Positions 7,801 to 13,159 of a stretch of 15,719 bases of DNA are shown here, one piece after another; within the stretch, counting starts at the first letter, position 1; the number at the start of each line of letters is the position of its first letter. Where the stretch lies: NCBI GenBank assembly GCA_001920085.1, contig MNJC01000003.1, forward strand, positions 825 to 16,543. Reading direction: 5' to 3'. Made by a program: the position numbers and the translations under genes. The notes below the pieces were generated by a model. The model did not search any database, had not been told where the DNA came from, and saw only the letters and a list, made by a program, of their open reading frames with translations. The stretch is from Actinobacteria bacterium 13_1_20CM_4_69_9 (lineage in GTDB: Bacteria > Actinomycetota > Thermoleophilia > Gaiellales > Gaiellaceae).

Positions 7801-8726
7801 GCCACAAGGATGATCCGGCCGCCGTCGCGGTCGATGTCGCTTTCGAGGACCGTCACCTGGTGCTCGTCTGCGGCGGCCTGGATCGTCTCGATCAACGCCT
7901 CGAGCGCTTCCGCCGCCGCCGCGGCACCCTCCGTCGCGACGATTTCGTCAGTTCCGGTGAACCGGACGAACGCGACGGCCGCATGCCGGTGCTCGCCCTC
8001 GAGAGGTCCGACCTCGAGCAGTTGCGCGCGCAGCGGCGCCGGCACCGCCACCTCGATCGGCGTGCTGCCCACATCGGGCATCGGCATCAGTTCCCCAGAG
8101 CCGGCCGGGGCCGCCTTCAGGAGCTTGCCAGGGCCTTTGTCGTCGCCAAGCGCGTCCGGCTCGAGTAGCGCGGCGGTCTCGGGGCTGACGAGGATCTCGC
8201 CGGCTTCCGACGCTGCCTCCATCTCGACGACCCGTGTCGCAGCCGGCCCTGTTACGAGCAGCTCTCGATGAGAGCCTCCGGCGAGAAAGAATTGGAAGCG
8301 CCCGGAGTGGAGGCCGGCGTGCATCTTCAGCATCACCGACCCGGCCGATGTTCGCGGCCGGCCAATCGCGCGCAGAGTCCGGCGCATTTCGAACGCAGCC
8401 CGAGCGGCGCGCCCAGCGTGGTCGTCGCCGTCGTACAGCAGCAGCAGCGCATCGCCCCCGAACTTGAGCAACCCGCCGCCTTCGGCGTACGCGACATCGA
8501 GCAGCGCCGAGAAGGTTGCATTCATCACGTCGGTCACCTCCTCGGCGCCCGCGCGGCCGATGTTCGACAGCCGCTCCGACATCGCCGTGAAGCCGGAGAT
8601 GTCGACGAACGAAATCGTCCCGTCGCGTTCGAGCCACCGAAGCTCAGGAGTCTCCTGCAGCCACTCGACGGTGATCCGAGGAACGAACGGGATGAGTTCC
8701 GCTGAGGCAGAGCTCATCGACGCCAC
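4857..8726 (-). CDS. Tandem class III cyclase domains, AAA ATPase and TPR protein
   Basis: A 1289-residue cytoplasmic signalling protein. Domain order: cyclase homology domain 1 (about 35-190), domain 2 (about 245-420), AAA/STAND-type ATPase with Walker A GEPGIGKS (467-474) and Walker B LLVIEDVHW (590-598), then TPR-like helical repeats from about 830 to 1250. Domain 1 keeps the metal-binding Asp (FVDISGFT, D42) and KFGGD (K88, D92) but has T164 and E168 where the transition-state Asn and Arg belong. Domain 2 has lost the metal Asp (FVRFTG, R255) but keeps the Arg (R372, in AALAARL); its Asn position is A368. A single composite active site is thus possible. Similar multidomain cyclases occur widely in actinobacteria; here no C-terminal LuxR-type HTH is seen. 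The start is a GTG; an ATG three codons in (8717) is equally possible. A CACAAT box six bases before the GTG (8733-8738) hints at a leaderless mRNA. Confidence 0.92.
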   Translation of the reverse strand: MASMSSASAELIPFVPRITVEWLQETPELRWLERDGTISFVDISGFTAMSERLSNIGRAGAEEVTDVMNATFSALLDVAYAEGGGLLKFGGDALLLLYDGDDHAGRAARAAFEMRRTLRAIGRPRTSAGSVMLKMHAGLHSGRFQFFLAGGSHRELLVTGPAATRVVEMEAASEAGEILVSPETAALLEPDALGDDKGPGKLLKAAPAGSGELMPMPDVGSTPIEVAVPAPLRAQLLEVGPLEGEHRHAAVAFVRFTGTDEIVATEGAAAAAEALEALIETIQAAADEHQVTVLESDIDRDGGRIILVAGAPQTFGDDEERLLRTLRASLDQGLPLPVHAGVSEGRVFAGQVGATFRRTYTILGDTAALAARLMARAGEDEIWVSAQAFSRGGASFAATELKPFHVKGKADAVRAVVLGELLPETKRTGETTDDELPFVDRERERAVLSASVAPVRMGFGTLVELVGEPGIGKSRLADELRTHCADMELVTLRCEQYESSTPYHVFRSFFRSLLDVPLTDAGAANRAALGERLRAVDEGLVPWAPLLGAPLDAEVESTPEVDDLDPSFRRARLHGVLGSLLGKLLDSPTLLVIEDVHWMDDASAELLRHLGTQLPTRPWLACTTRRPSDGGFLAAEGTPPLPALTLRLEPLPPDDAKLLIRAAASGRELSDEALGAIFDRGAGNPLFLRELAAPEEASATGEQLPDSVEALVATRIDRLAPADRALLRWASVLGTSFSGAVIADVLDDDPTAASDSEAWSRLGEFVERDPDVPGAFRFRHALIRDAAYEGLSYRRRRELHGRVADVIELRETGRADDSAELLSLHYYRAERWPETWRYSVDAARRAEEKYANVETMQFLERALEAAKIWTDAPAYEVARVWELLGDVRMRMAAYEDAAGAYRKARAFWRGDAVQDARLMQQEAVVRLRLGNYPQALRRLSEALRLLEDVEGLAAGAQRARLYNWYAGVLQHQWRPSDAISWCERAIAEAEASGAVDALAQAYFILDWAYLALGRRDEAVYSPRAVEIYERLGALDRLAWTLNIMGGRAYLAGRWEEAIEHADRARRTFQRIGDEMNATVAALNVACIRSDQGRLEEAEPLFRHGLELRRATGNPLKVADAASELGRFAGRAGNFEESYSLLAEARELFSNEGDQVEALAADVWRVEALVHEGSSTAALELADEALQRTESTPGVAILASMLHRLRGWAFMQLKDLEQAGAAFDASLSLARLEGENIGMRSADYEVALTLDALDQLGELVGGPIEDVERERDAIMAKLAVLQLQRPPLPH

Positions 8727-8781
8727 TAGGCGATTGTGCCTGCCCCGACCAGAACGGATCGCCCTATCTCATGCGCAGCAA

Positions 8782-8854
8782 TGGGCGGTACTGGGCTCGA
8801 ACCAGTGACTTCCTGCTTGTAAGGCAGGCGCTCTCCCAGCTGAGCTAACCGCCC
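8782..8854 (-). tRNA. tRNA-Val(TAC)
   Basis: On the minus strand a 73-base cloverleaf can be drawn: a 7-bp acceptor stem GGGCGGT/ACCGCCC, a D-arm with AGCTCAGCTGGGAGAGC, an anticodon arm CTGCC-TTACAAG-type with anticodon TAC, and a T-arm with GGTTCGAGCCC. The discriminator base is A and CCA is not encoded. It lies 6 bases after the stop of the sigma-like gene and upstream of the cyclase gene, all on the same strand, so it may be processed out of a longer transcript. Confidence 0.95.
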
Positions 8855-8860
8855 GGTCGC

Positions 8861-9634
8861 CTATAGAATGCCGAACACGCCACGACGCCGCGGGCGGTTG
8901 AAGAGCTCGCGCGCCAGCGAGCGCGACGGAGCGATTGTCGCGAGGCTCCCGAGCACAGCTGCAGGTGAGACGAACCTACTGGCAGTCTCGCGGCAGCGCT
9001 TGCAGCGGCGGATGTGCTGCGCGAGCTCATGCTCGTCGTCCCGCGCGACGAGGATGTCGAGCTCGCCGCACGTGTGGCGCGCGCGGGTTGCGAGGAGCCG
9101 GATCGTCACGTCCTTGTCGAAGAACTCTCGGGTTCGTGCGAGGCGAACTGCTGTTGCTCTGTCCAGGCCGATCGCATCCGGCGAAAGGTCGTGCCGCACG
9201 TGCAGCGCGAGCAGCGAGTACGCCTCCCGCGGCAGGGCGGACGCCGCGTCCCACACGAGCTCGGCCAACGACTGGTCGAACACGGCCGCGTCCGGCACGC
9301 GATGGCCGTCGATGCGCGTGAAGTGGAGCCCCTCCCGCTCCTTGCCGTTGCGGTCGCGGCGATAGCGGAGGGAGTCGAGCGTGCACACTCTCGCCGTCGT
9401 GAAGAGCCGGCCGGCCACATCGTTCCCCTGCTCCGGAAACGAGCGCCACGCCAGCCCGAAGGTTTGCCGCACCATGTCCGTCGCGAGGTCGCGCTCGCCG
9501 ACGATCCGCACCGCGAAGTCGTAGACCGCCTCGAGGTGCGGTCGGTACAGCGAGTTGAACGCTTCAAGTTCTCCGGCGAGCGCACGGGGATCCCGCGCCT
9601 TCGTCGGAGCAGCAGTGGCCGCTACTGCCTCCAT
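8861..9634 (-). CDS. ECF sigma-like protein with C-terminal anti-sigma-type zinc motif
   Basis: A 257-residue protein. Residues about 27-92 fit sigma region 2 (LYRPHLEAVYDFAVRIVGE, then LATDMVRQTFGLAW and LFTTARVCTLDSLRYRR). Residues about 124-180 are a divergent region-4 helix-turn-helix (LVWDAASALPREAYSLLALH, DLSPDAIGLDRATAVRLA). The C-terminal part carries C189, then H207-x3-C211-x2-C214, the zinc-binding HxxxCxxC pattern of ZAS anti-sigma factors. So promoter recognition and a zinc switch may sit in one chain. The tail ends basic (RPRRRGVFGIL) without a membrane helix. The ATG at 9634 has an AAGGAGG site 4-5 bases upstream. It lies between tRNA-Glu and tRNA-Val on the same strand. The sigma-like fold is fairly sure; activity as a sigma factor is inference, since region 4 is weak. 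Confidence 0.8.
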   Translation of the reverse strand: MEAVAATAAPTKARDPRALAGELEAFNSLYRPHLEAVYDFAVRIVGERDLATDMVRQTFGLAWRSFPEQGNDVAGRLFTTARVCTLDSLRYRRDRNGKEREGLHFTRIDGHRVPDAAVFDQSLAELVWDAASALPREAYSLLALHVRHDLSPDAIGLDRATAVRLARTREFFDKDVTIRLLATRARHTCGELDILVARDDEHELAQHIRRCKRCRETASRFVSPAAVLGSLATIAPSRSLARELFNRPRRRGVFGIL

Positions 9635-9687
9635 GCCCCTCCTTCGGTCCCGAAACGGAGTGTAGGTCAGTGGGCCGAAAAGGAAAG

Positions 9688-9760
9688 TGCCCCCAGCGGG
9701 ATTCGAACCCGCGCTACCACCTTGAAAGGGTGGCGACCTGGGCCGCTAGTCGATGGGGGC
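9688..9760 (-). tRNA. tRNA-Glu(TTC)
   Basis: The minus strand folds as a 73-base tRNA with acceptor stem GCCCCCA/TGGGGGC, an anticodon arm CCACC-CTTTCAA-GGTGG giving anticodon TTC, a T-arm GCGGG-TTCGAAT-CCCGC and discriminator A. CCA is not encoded. It sits between the membrane-protein gene and the sigma-like gene, 53 bases upstream of the latter's start codon. Confidence 0.95.
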
Positions 9761-9801
9761 GGCCCGGCCAGAATAGCCGTGCGGTGGGGCGAGGAGATAA
9801 C

Positions 9802-9833
9802 GACGCGGGAGGCACGCCTGCGCCTCCCGCGTC
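9802..9833 (-). terminator. Hairpin terminator after the repeat membrane protein
   Basis: A perfect 12-bp inverted repeat (9802-9813 and 9822-9833, 8-base loop) lies 15 bases downstream of the stop of the gene at 9849. On the minus strand it is followed by GTTATCTCC, a weak T-containing tail. It separates the membrane-protein gene from tRNA-Glu. Confidence 0.7.
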
Positions 9834-9848
9834 AGTTGGATCGCTTCG

Positions 9849-10664
9849 TCAGGCGGGCTGCTCGCGTCGGCCCTTGCCGCGTACGGCGAACCCTGCTGCC
9901 GTGATCATGAGAACCAATCCGGCACCCACGGCCGTTCCGGCGATCTCCGTACTCGACAAGCCCGAGTCGGTTCCCGCGACGGAAACGGCGCTTGCAAGCG
10001 GCGCTGACTGCGCCGGGGACGGCGTGCCCGTCGAAGCGGCGTCGCTGATCAACTCCGGACCAGACGCCTGCGCAGCCTGAACACCCGACGGGCCGCTGCT
10101 CGCCGAGTCGCTGATCAACTCCGGACCCGACGCCTCCGCAGCCTGCACACCCGACGAGCCGCTGCTCGCGGCATCGCTGATCAGCTCGGGAGCCGTGGCC
10201 ACGCCGCTGCTCGCGGCATCGCTGACCATCTCGATCGTGTTGCCGGCAGCGACACCGGCGCCCCTGTCCACCATCGCACTCGCGGGGTGAGCAGCGGCGC
10301 CAACGCCGGCCGCCATCGCTGCGACCGTGACGACCGCAGCGGTTGTCTCGCGCATTCCGTGCGCCTCGATGTCCTCGCCCGCGAGCGCCTCCTGAAGCTC
10401 GGCGGCGTCGAAGTAGAGCGTGATGTCGTCCCCGCTCGTGTCCCGAAGCAGCTCCTTGAGCTGATCATCGGCCCACGCAACACGGAGCGTGTGCGCTTCG
10501 ACGTCGCCGTTGCTGCGGCGATCGATCTCGAGCACCAGCTCCGGTACGTCCTTCACCTGCAGCGCATCCTCGACGTCCTCGCGAGAAAGCGTTGCGGCGA
10601 TCGGCGACCGTGCGTCGAATCCCGACGAATCGATCAACCGCGCCCTGCTAGTTACCTCACCCAT
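9849..10664 (-). CDS. Membrane-anchored protein with 22-residue ELISDAASSG repeats
   Basis: A 271-residue protein of no family I recognise. Residues 1-105 form an acidic soluble domain (VPELVLEIDRR, DDITLYFDAAELQEAL). Residues 106-130 are Ala/Val-rich and hydrophobic, ending in HPASA, either a first membrane helix or an internal signal. Residues 145-213 hold four copies of an E(L/M)(I/V)SD(A/S)AS(S/T)G motif, three of them spaced exactly 22 residues apart and linked by SGVQAA(E/Q)ASGP. A second hydrophobic helix (239-261, AGTAVGAGLVLMITAAGFAV) is followed by a basic tail RGKGRREQPA, so the C-terminus is probably inside the cell and the repeat stalk outside. The ATG at 10664 is chosen because GGAGG lies 4 bases before it; an ATG 15 bases upstream (10679) would put that site inside the gene. 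The function is unknown. Confidence 0.75.
   Translation of the reverse strand: MGEVTSRARLIDSSGFDARSPIAATLSREDVEDALQVKDVPELVLEIDRRSNGDVEAHTLRVAWADDQLKELLRDTSGDDITLYFDAAELQEALAGEDIEAHGMRETTAAVVTVAAMAAGVGAAAHPASAMVDRGAGVAAGNTIEMVSDAASSGVATAPELISDAASSGSSGVQAAEASGPELISDSASSGPSGVQAAQASGPELISDAASTGTPSPAQSAPLASAVSVAGTDSGLSSTEIAGTAVGAGLVLMITAAGFAVRGKGRREQPA
10026..10232 (-). repeat. Tandem in-frame repeats of about 66 bp
   Basis: The stalk of the membrane protein is encoded by repeats; the two full 66-bp units (starting at 10187 and 10121 on the minus strand) differ at only a few positions, with a third partial unit and a diverged first motif at 10232. Similarity at both DNA and protein level suggests growth by slippage or unequal recombination. 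Confidence 0.8.
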
Positions 10665-11284
10665 ACCGCCTCCGTTCATAGAGGCCCCGGTCAACCTCCA
10701 CAAGACGTGTCGGCCGCACCGAATCTTCCCACCCGGTCAGCGCGGATGCAACGGCGCCGGCTGCCCGGCGCTATGGGCCGTCGCTCGCCGACAGCCCCGC
10801 CCGTGCGCGGTCCGCCTCGATGTCCCGGCGGATTCGAACCCGCGCTACGACGGGGCCCAGAGCGCGGCACTTACGGCGTATGCCGCGAAGCCGGAGACGA
10901 CCAGCCGGGGAGAAGGCGCGGGCCGCCACCCGTCCCTGGGCCCAGCGCAGGATTCCAGAAGGAAGAACGGATTCCTGTCCCCACAGATCGGCAGGGGCCC
11001 GGGAAAGCCGCCGGTGGCGCCGTAACACCACCGACGGCACCTCTCACCATCTCGAGAAACCGGCGCGCAACCACTGACCAAACCGCCGGGATCGCCCAGC
11101 CTTTCGACCCGACGCGCCGCGCCGCGCCCGCGCCCCGGCAGTGGCGTACATACCGCTCGCCACGGGCGTTGCCAGCGCGATCCCCAGGACGCCGAAACAC
11201 ACCGCCGAGTCGCGTGCATTTGCGCATCGCGCAACGGCGTCGACTTCGCCGTATGCGCCTTCCGGAACGGCGCGCACGCGTCCC
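10665..11284. other. Gene-poor stretch upstream of tRNA-Lys
   Basis: No confident gene lies in these 620 bases. Open frames are Arg/Pro-rich and lack good starts. It contains a tRNA T-arm remnant (10822-10850). On the minus strand, short hydrophobic patches in different frames (GVLGIALATPVASGMY near 11160-11200, GFAAYAVSAALW near 10860-10900) could be traces of a decayed membrane-protein gene, but no single frame supports this. Confidence 0.35.
10822..10850 (-). pseudogene. tRNA 3'-end (T-arm) remnant
   Basis: Bases 10828-10848 match the T-arm of tRNA-Glu at 9688-9760 except for one missing base in the T-stem, and the reverse strand reads GCGGGTTCGAATCCGC. No matching 5' half, anticodon arm or acceptor partner is found in the next 100 bases. 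It is thus a fragment rather than a working tRNA. Confidence 0.5.
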
Positions 11285-11290
11285 TATACT
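11285..11290 (+). promoter_or_regulatory. -10 box of the tRNA-Lys promoter
   Basis: TATACT lies 9 bases before the mature 5' end of tRNA-Lys and matches TATAAT at five of six positions. The best -35 candidate is TTCCGG at 11260-11265 (19-base spacer), which is weak. Confidence 0.55.
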
Positions 11291-11299
11291 CGACTGCCG

Positions 11300-11372
11300 G
11301 GGCCGGTAGCTCAGTTGGTAGAGCAGGGGACTTTTAATCCCAAGGTCGCAGGTTCGAGACCTGCCCGGCCCA
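11300..11372 (+). tRNA. tRNA-Lys(TTT)
   Basis: A complete 73-base cloverleaf: acceptor stem GGGCCGG/CCGGCCC, D-arm GCTCAGTTGGTAGAGC, an anticodon loop CTTTTAA flanked by GGGA/TCCC giving anticodon TTT, T-arm GCAGG-TTCGAGA-CCTGC and discriminator A. CCA is not encoded. Its 3' part (11326-11372) is the first of three direct-repeat copies that bound the tandem 856-bp units downstream. Confidence 0.95.
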
Positions 11373-11747
11373 TTCGCACCTGCCGTGCAATGCGCGTCGC
11401 CGCTTTCCTCGACAGGTCAGGTGTCCCGCAAGGGTCGCTCATGCGCGGATGGCCCTGATCCGGGTCGAGCAACGGTGTACTGGCGTCGTACGAGTTCGAC
11501 CATGTCTCGTGGACGTCAGATCCCGTGTTTGCCGACGGTGGGGAGTCCACCCCGCGGGTTCGTTACTCGACCCCCGCTGGGGGCGGGAGCGACCCATTCG
11601 GGACACCGCCGAACGGCCCGAGCCGCACCGTCGTTCGCGTTCCCGGCACGCACGCACTTCGGGACAGCGCCAGCGCCAGAGCGGCGGTCTCGGAGTCGCT
11701 CGCAAGGTTGCTACCGAGTCTCGCGACCGTTGATAGCGTCGAGTGAG
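11373..11747 (+). other. Noncoding leader in copy A (repeated at 12229-12603)
   Basis: About 375 bases between the tRNA 3' end and the DksA-like gene show no convincing gene. Small stem-loops are visible: GGTGG/CCACC at 11537-11541 and 11547-11551, and CCCCC/GGGGG at 11571-11575 and 11579-11583. They could belong to a structured RNA or to 3' processing of the tRNA transcript; I recognise no known RNA class. Confidence 0.35.
11734..11739 (+). promoter_or_regulatory. Possible -10 box for the DksA-like gene
   Basis: TAGCGT fits the actinobacterial -10 pattern TAnnnT and ends 8 bases before the ATG at 11748, so transcription would start at or next to the start codon. A TTGCTA at 11708-11713 could serve as -35 with a long 20-base spacer. 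The same box occurs in copy B at 12590-12595. No Shine-Dalgarno sequence precedes the gene, consistent with a leaderless mRNA. Confidence 0.35.
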
Positions 11748-12071
11748 ATGGACCCCGAGCGAGCCCGCGAGCTGCTGACCGCCGAGCGACGGCGAATCGA
11801 GCGAGCGCTCGCGCGGCTCGGTCATCTGGACACGGGCGAGGAAGCGGACGATCAAGACCCGATGAATCTCGCGTCCGACCTGTACCAGGACGAGCTCGAC
11901 GAAGGGCTTGCAGACGACCTGCGCGAAGAGCTCGCTGCCCTCGAGCGTGCAGAGGCGCGCCTTGCGGCCGGAACATACGGCATTTCGGTCGAGAGCGGCA
12001 TGGCGATTCCAGATGAGCGTCTGGAAGCAATCCCGACCGCCGAGCGCACCGCCGAAGAAGAAGCGCGATGA
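11748..12071 (+). CDS. Cysteine-less DksA/TraR-like protein, copy A
   Basis: A 107-residue acidic protein laid out like DksA/TraR-family RNA-polymerase-binding proteins. It has an N-terminal helix (MDPERARELLTAERRRIERAL), a tip region DQDPMNLASDL (35-45), a second coiled-coil helix (LREELAALERAEARL, 58-72), then TYGIS and the globular segment (IPDERLEAIPTAE). In the family consensus YGxCxxCG and PxAxxCxxC hold a zinc ion; here the four positions are S80, S83, T101 and E104, so no zinc can be bound. Zinc-less members with an otherwise kept fold are known in the family. It may bind the polymerase secondary channel; this is inference. It lies in the repeated unit behind tRNA-Lys and has an identical second copy. 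Confidence 0.85.
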   Translation: MDPERARELLTAERRRIERALARLGHLDTGEEADDQDPMNLASDLYQDELDEGLADDLREELAALERAEARLAAGTYGISVESGMAIPDERLEAIPTAERTAEEEAR

Positions 12072-12181
12072 CCTCGCACCGGCAGAATCCTCTTTCGAAA
12101 CGGCGTCCGGTTTTCGCCGCGAGACGAACGACAACTGTTCGAGCGACGGAGCATCAGGAGGGCTACCGCCGAACGTTCGAG

Positions 12182-12228
12182 GGGGACTCTTAATCCCAAG
12201 GTCGCAGGTTCGAGACCTGCCCGGCCCA
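12182..12228 (+). pseudogene. tRNA-Lys 3' fragment, CTT type, first
   Basis: The sequence from the anticodon stem to the discriminator A matches tRNA-Lys at 11326-11372 with T to C at the base equal to tRNA position 34, which would change the anticodon TTT to CTT (also Lys). The preceding bases (GGGCTACCGCCGAACGTTCG, 12160-12179) cannot form the acceptor 5' strand or D-arm, so it is not a complete tRNA. Confidence 0.8.
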
Positions 12229-12603
12229 TTCGCACCTGCCGTGCAATGCGCGTCGCCGCTTTCCTCGACAGGTCAGGTGTCCCGCAAGGGTCGCTCATGC
12301 GCGGATGGCCCTGATCCGGGTCGAGCAACGGTGTACTGGCGTCGTACGAGTTCGACCATGTCTCGTGGACGTCAGATCCCGTGTTTGCCGACGGTGGGGA
12401 GTCCACCCCGCGGGTTCGTTACTCGACCCCCGCTGGGGGCGGGAGCGACCCATTCGGGACACCGCCGAACGGCCCGAGCCGCACCGTCGTTCGCGTTCCC
12501 GGCACGCACGCACTTCGGGACAGCGCCAGCGCCAGAGCGGCGGTCTCGGAGTCGCTCGCAAGGTTGCTACCGAGTCTCGCGACCGTTGATAGCGTCGAGT
12601 GAG

Positions 12604-12927
12604 ATGGACCCCGAGCGAGCCCGCGAGCTGCTGACCGCCGAGCGACGGCGAATCGAGCGAGCGCTCGCGCGGCTCGGTCATCTGGACACGGGCGAGGAAG
12701 CGGACGATCAAGACCCGATGAATCTCGCGTCCGACCTGTACCAGGACGAGCTCGACGAAGGGCTTGCAGACGACCTGCGCGAAGAGCTCGCTGCCCTCGA
12801 GCGTGCAGAGGCGCGCCTTGCGGCCGGAACATACGGCATTTCGGTCGAGAGCGGCATGGCGATTCCAGATGAGCGTCTGGAAGCAATCCCGACCGCCGAG
12901 CGCACCGCCGAAGAAGAAGCGCGATGA
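12604..12927 (+). CDS. Cysteine-less DksA/TraR-like protein, copy B
   Basis: The product is identical in all 107 residues to that of 11748-12071, and the DNA and 5' region are also identical. If the duplication is real, the cell has a doubled dose of this protein from two copies of the same promoter region. There is no divergence, truncation or frameshift, so the duplication is either very recent, kept uniform by gene conversion, or an artefact of assembly. Functional remarks are as for copy A: a coiled-coil RNA-polymerase-binding type protein without its zinc ligands. Confidence 0.85.
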   Translation: MDPERARELLTAERRRIERALARLGHLDTGEEADDQDPMNLASDLYQDELDEGLADDLREELAALERAEARLAAGTYGISVESGMAIPDERLEAIPTAERTAEEEAR

Positions 12928-13037
12928 CCTCGCACCGGCAGAATCCTCTTTCGAAACGGCGTCCGGTTTTCGCCGCGAGACGAACGACAACTGTTCGAGC
13001 GACGGAGCATCAGGAGGGCTACCGCCGAACGTTCGAG

Positions 13038-13084
13038 GGGGACTCTTAATCCCAAGGTCGCAGGTTCGAGACCTGCCCGGCCCA
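13038..13084 (+). pseudogene. tRNA-Lys 3' fragment, CTT type, second
   Basis: It is identical to the fragment at 12182-12228 and preceded by the same non-tRNA bases. After the discriminator A the sequence leaves the repeat at 13086 and enters the short gap before the inositol operon. Confidence 0.8.
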
Positions 13085-13085
13085 T
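13038..13085 (+). repeat. Terminal 48-bp tRNA-Lys direct repeat
   Basis: Third copy of the repeat core (others at 11326-11373 and 12182-12229). It is identical to the second and one base different from the first. It closes the array like the distal att copy of an element inserted in a tRNA gene. Confidence 0.85.
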
Positions 13086-13146
13086 CCTGAACTACCGCTC
13101 GAGTCCGCGTTTTGGCGAAAGCTGCGGCGCTCGGCTCGTAGCCGTG

Positions 13147-13152
13147 TAGCGT
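13147..13152 (+). promoter_or_regulatory. Possible -10 box of the inositol operon
   Basis: TAGCGT, the same hexamer as before the DksA-like genes, ends 7 bases before the GTG start at 13160. With no Shine-Dalgarno sequence visible, a leaderless operon mRNA is plausible. No convincing -35 is seen. Confidence 0.3.
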
Positions 13153-13159
13153 CCGCGCC

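Larger units (their letters stand above)
11326..12181. repeat. 856-bp tandem unit, copy A
   Basis: It starts with the 3' part of tRNA-Lys(TTT), then a noncoding leader and the DksA-like gene, and ends just before the next tRNA-Lys 3' fragment. From 11334 onward it is identical to copy B; the exact direct repeat covers 11334-12229 and 12190-13085 (896 bp). One base, T at 11333 against C at 12189, separates the tRNA portions. No integrase, transposase or terminal inverted repeat is present. Confidence 0.93.
12182..13037. repeat. 856-bp tandem unit, copy B
   Basis: Second copy, head to tail with copy A and without any base change outside the tRNA portion that I could find. It begins with the tRNA-Lys 3' fragment of CTT type. 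It is followed by a third, terminal copy of the 48-bp tRNA repeat at 13038-13085, after which the sequence becomes unique. Confidence 0.93.

Noticed and set aside
9014..9904. A plus-strand open frame across the sigma-like gene and tRNA-Glu
   Set aside because: It runs through a tRNA gene and antisense to a supported gene, giving the typical false translation seen over tRNA T-arms.
10960..11060. A riboswitch-like motif near the GCCGGTGGCGCC stretch
   Set aside because: It loosely recalls a cobalamin-type element, but the conserved box and the following gene are missing.
10845..11277. A minus-strand membrane-protein gene in the gap before tRNA-Lys
   Set aside because: Hydrophobic patches occur in different frames and no frame gives a consistent protein with a good start. 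It is noted only as a possible relic.
11439..12134. Long minus-strand open frame of about 230 residues through the repeated unit
   Set aside because: It lies antisense to the DksA-like gene, its translation is Arg/Ser-rich without domains, and it appears only because of GC-rich codon bias. The copy at 12295-12990 is the same.
12160..12228. A second complete tRNA-Lys before copy B
   Set aside because: The bases preceding the anticodon stem cannot form an acceptor 5' strand or D-stem, so only the 3' part is tRNA-like.
11326..13085. A CRISPR array or insertion sequence
   Set aside because: There are only three repeats with 808-bp spacing, no terminal inverted repeats, no transposase and no short spacers.
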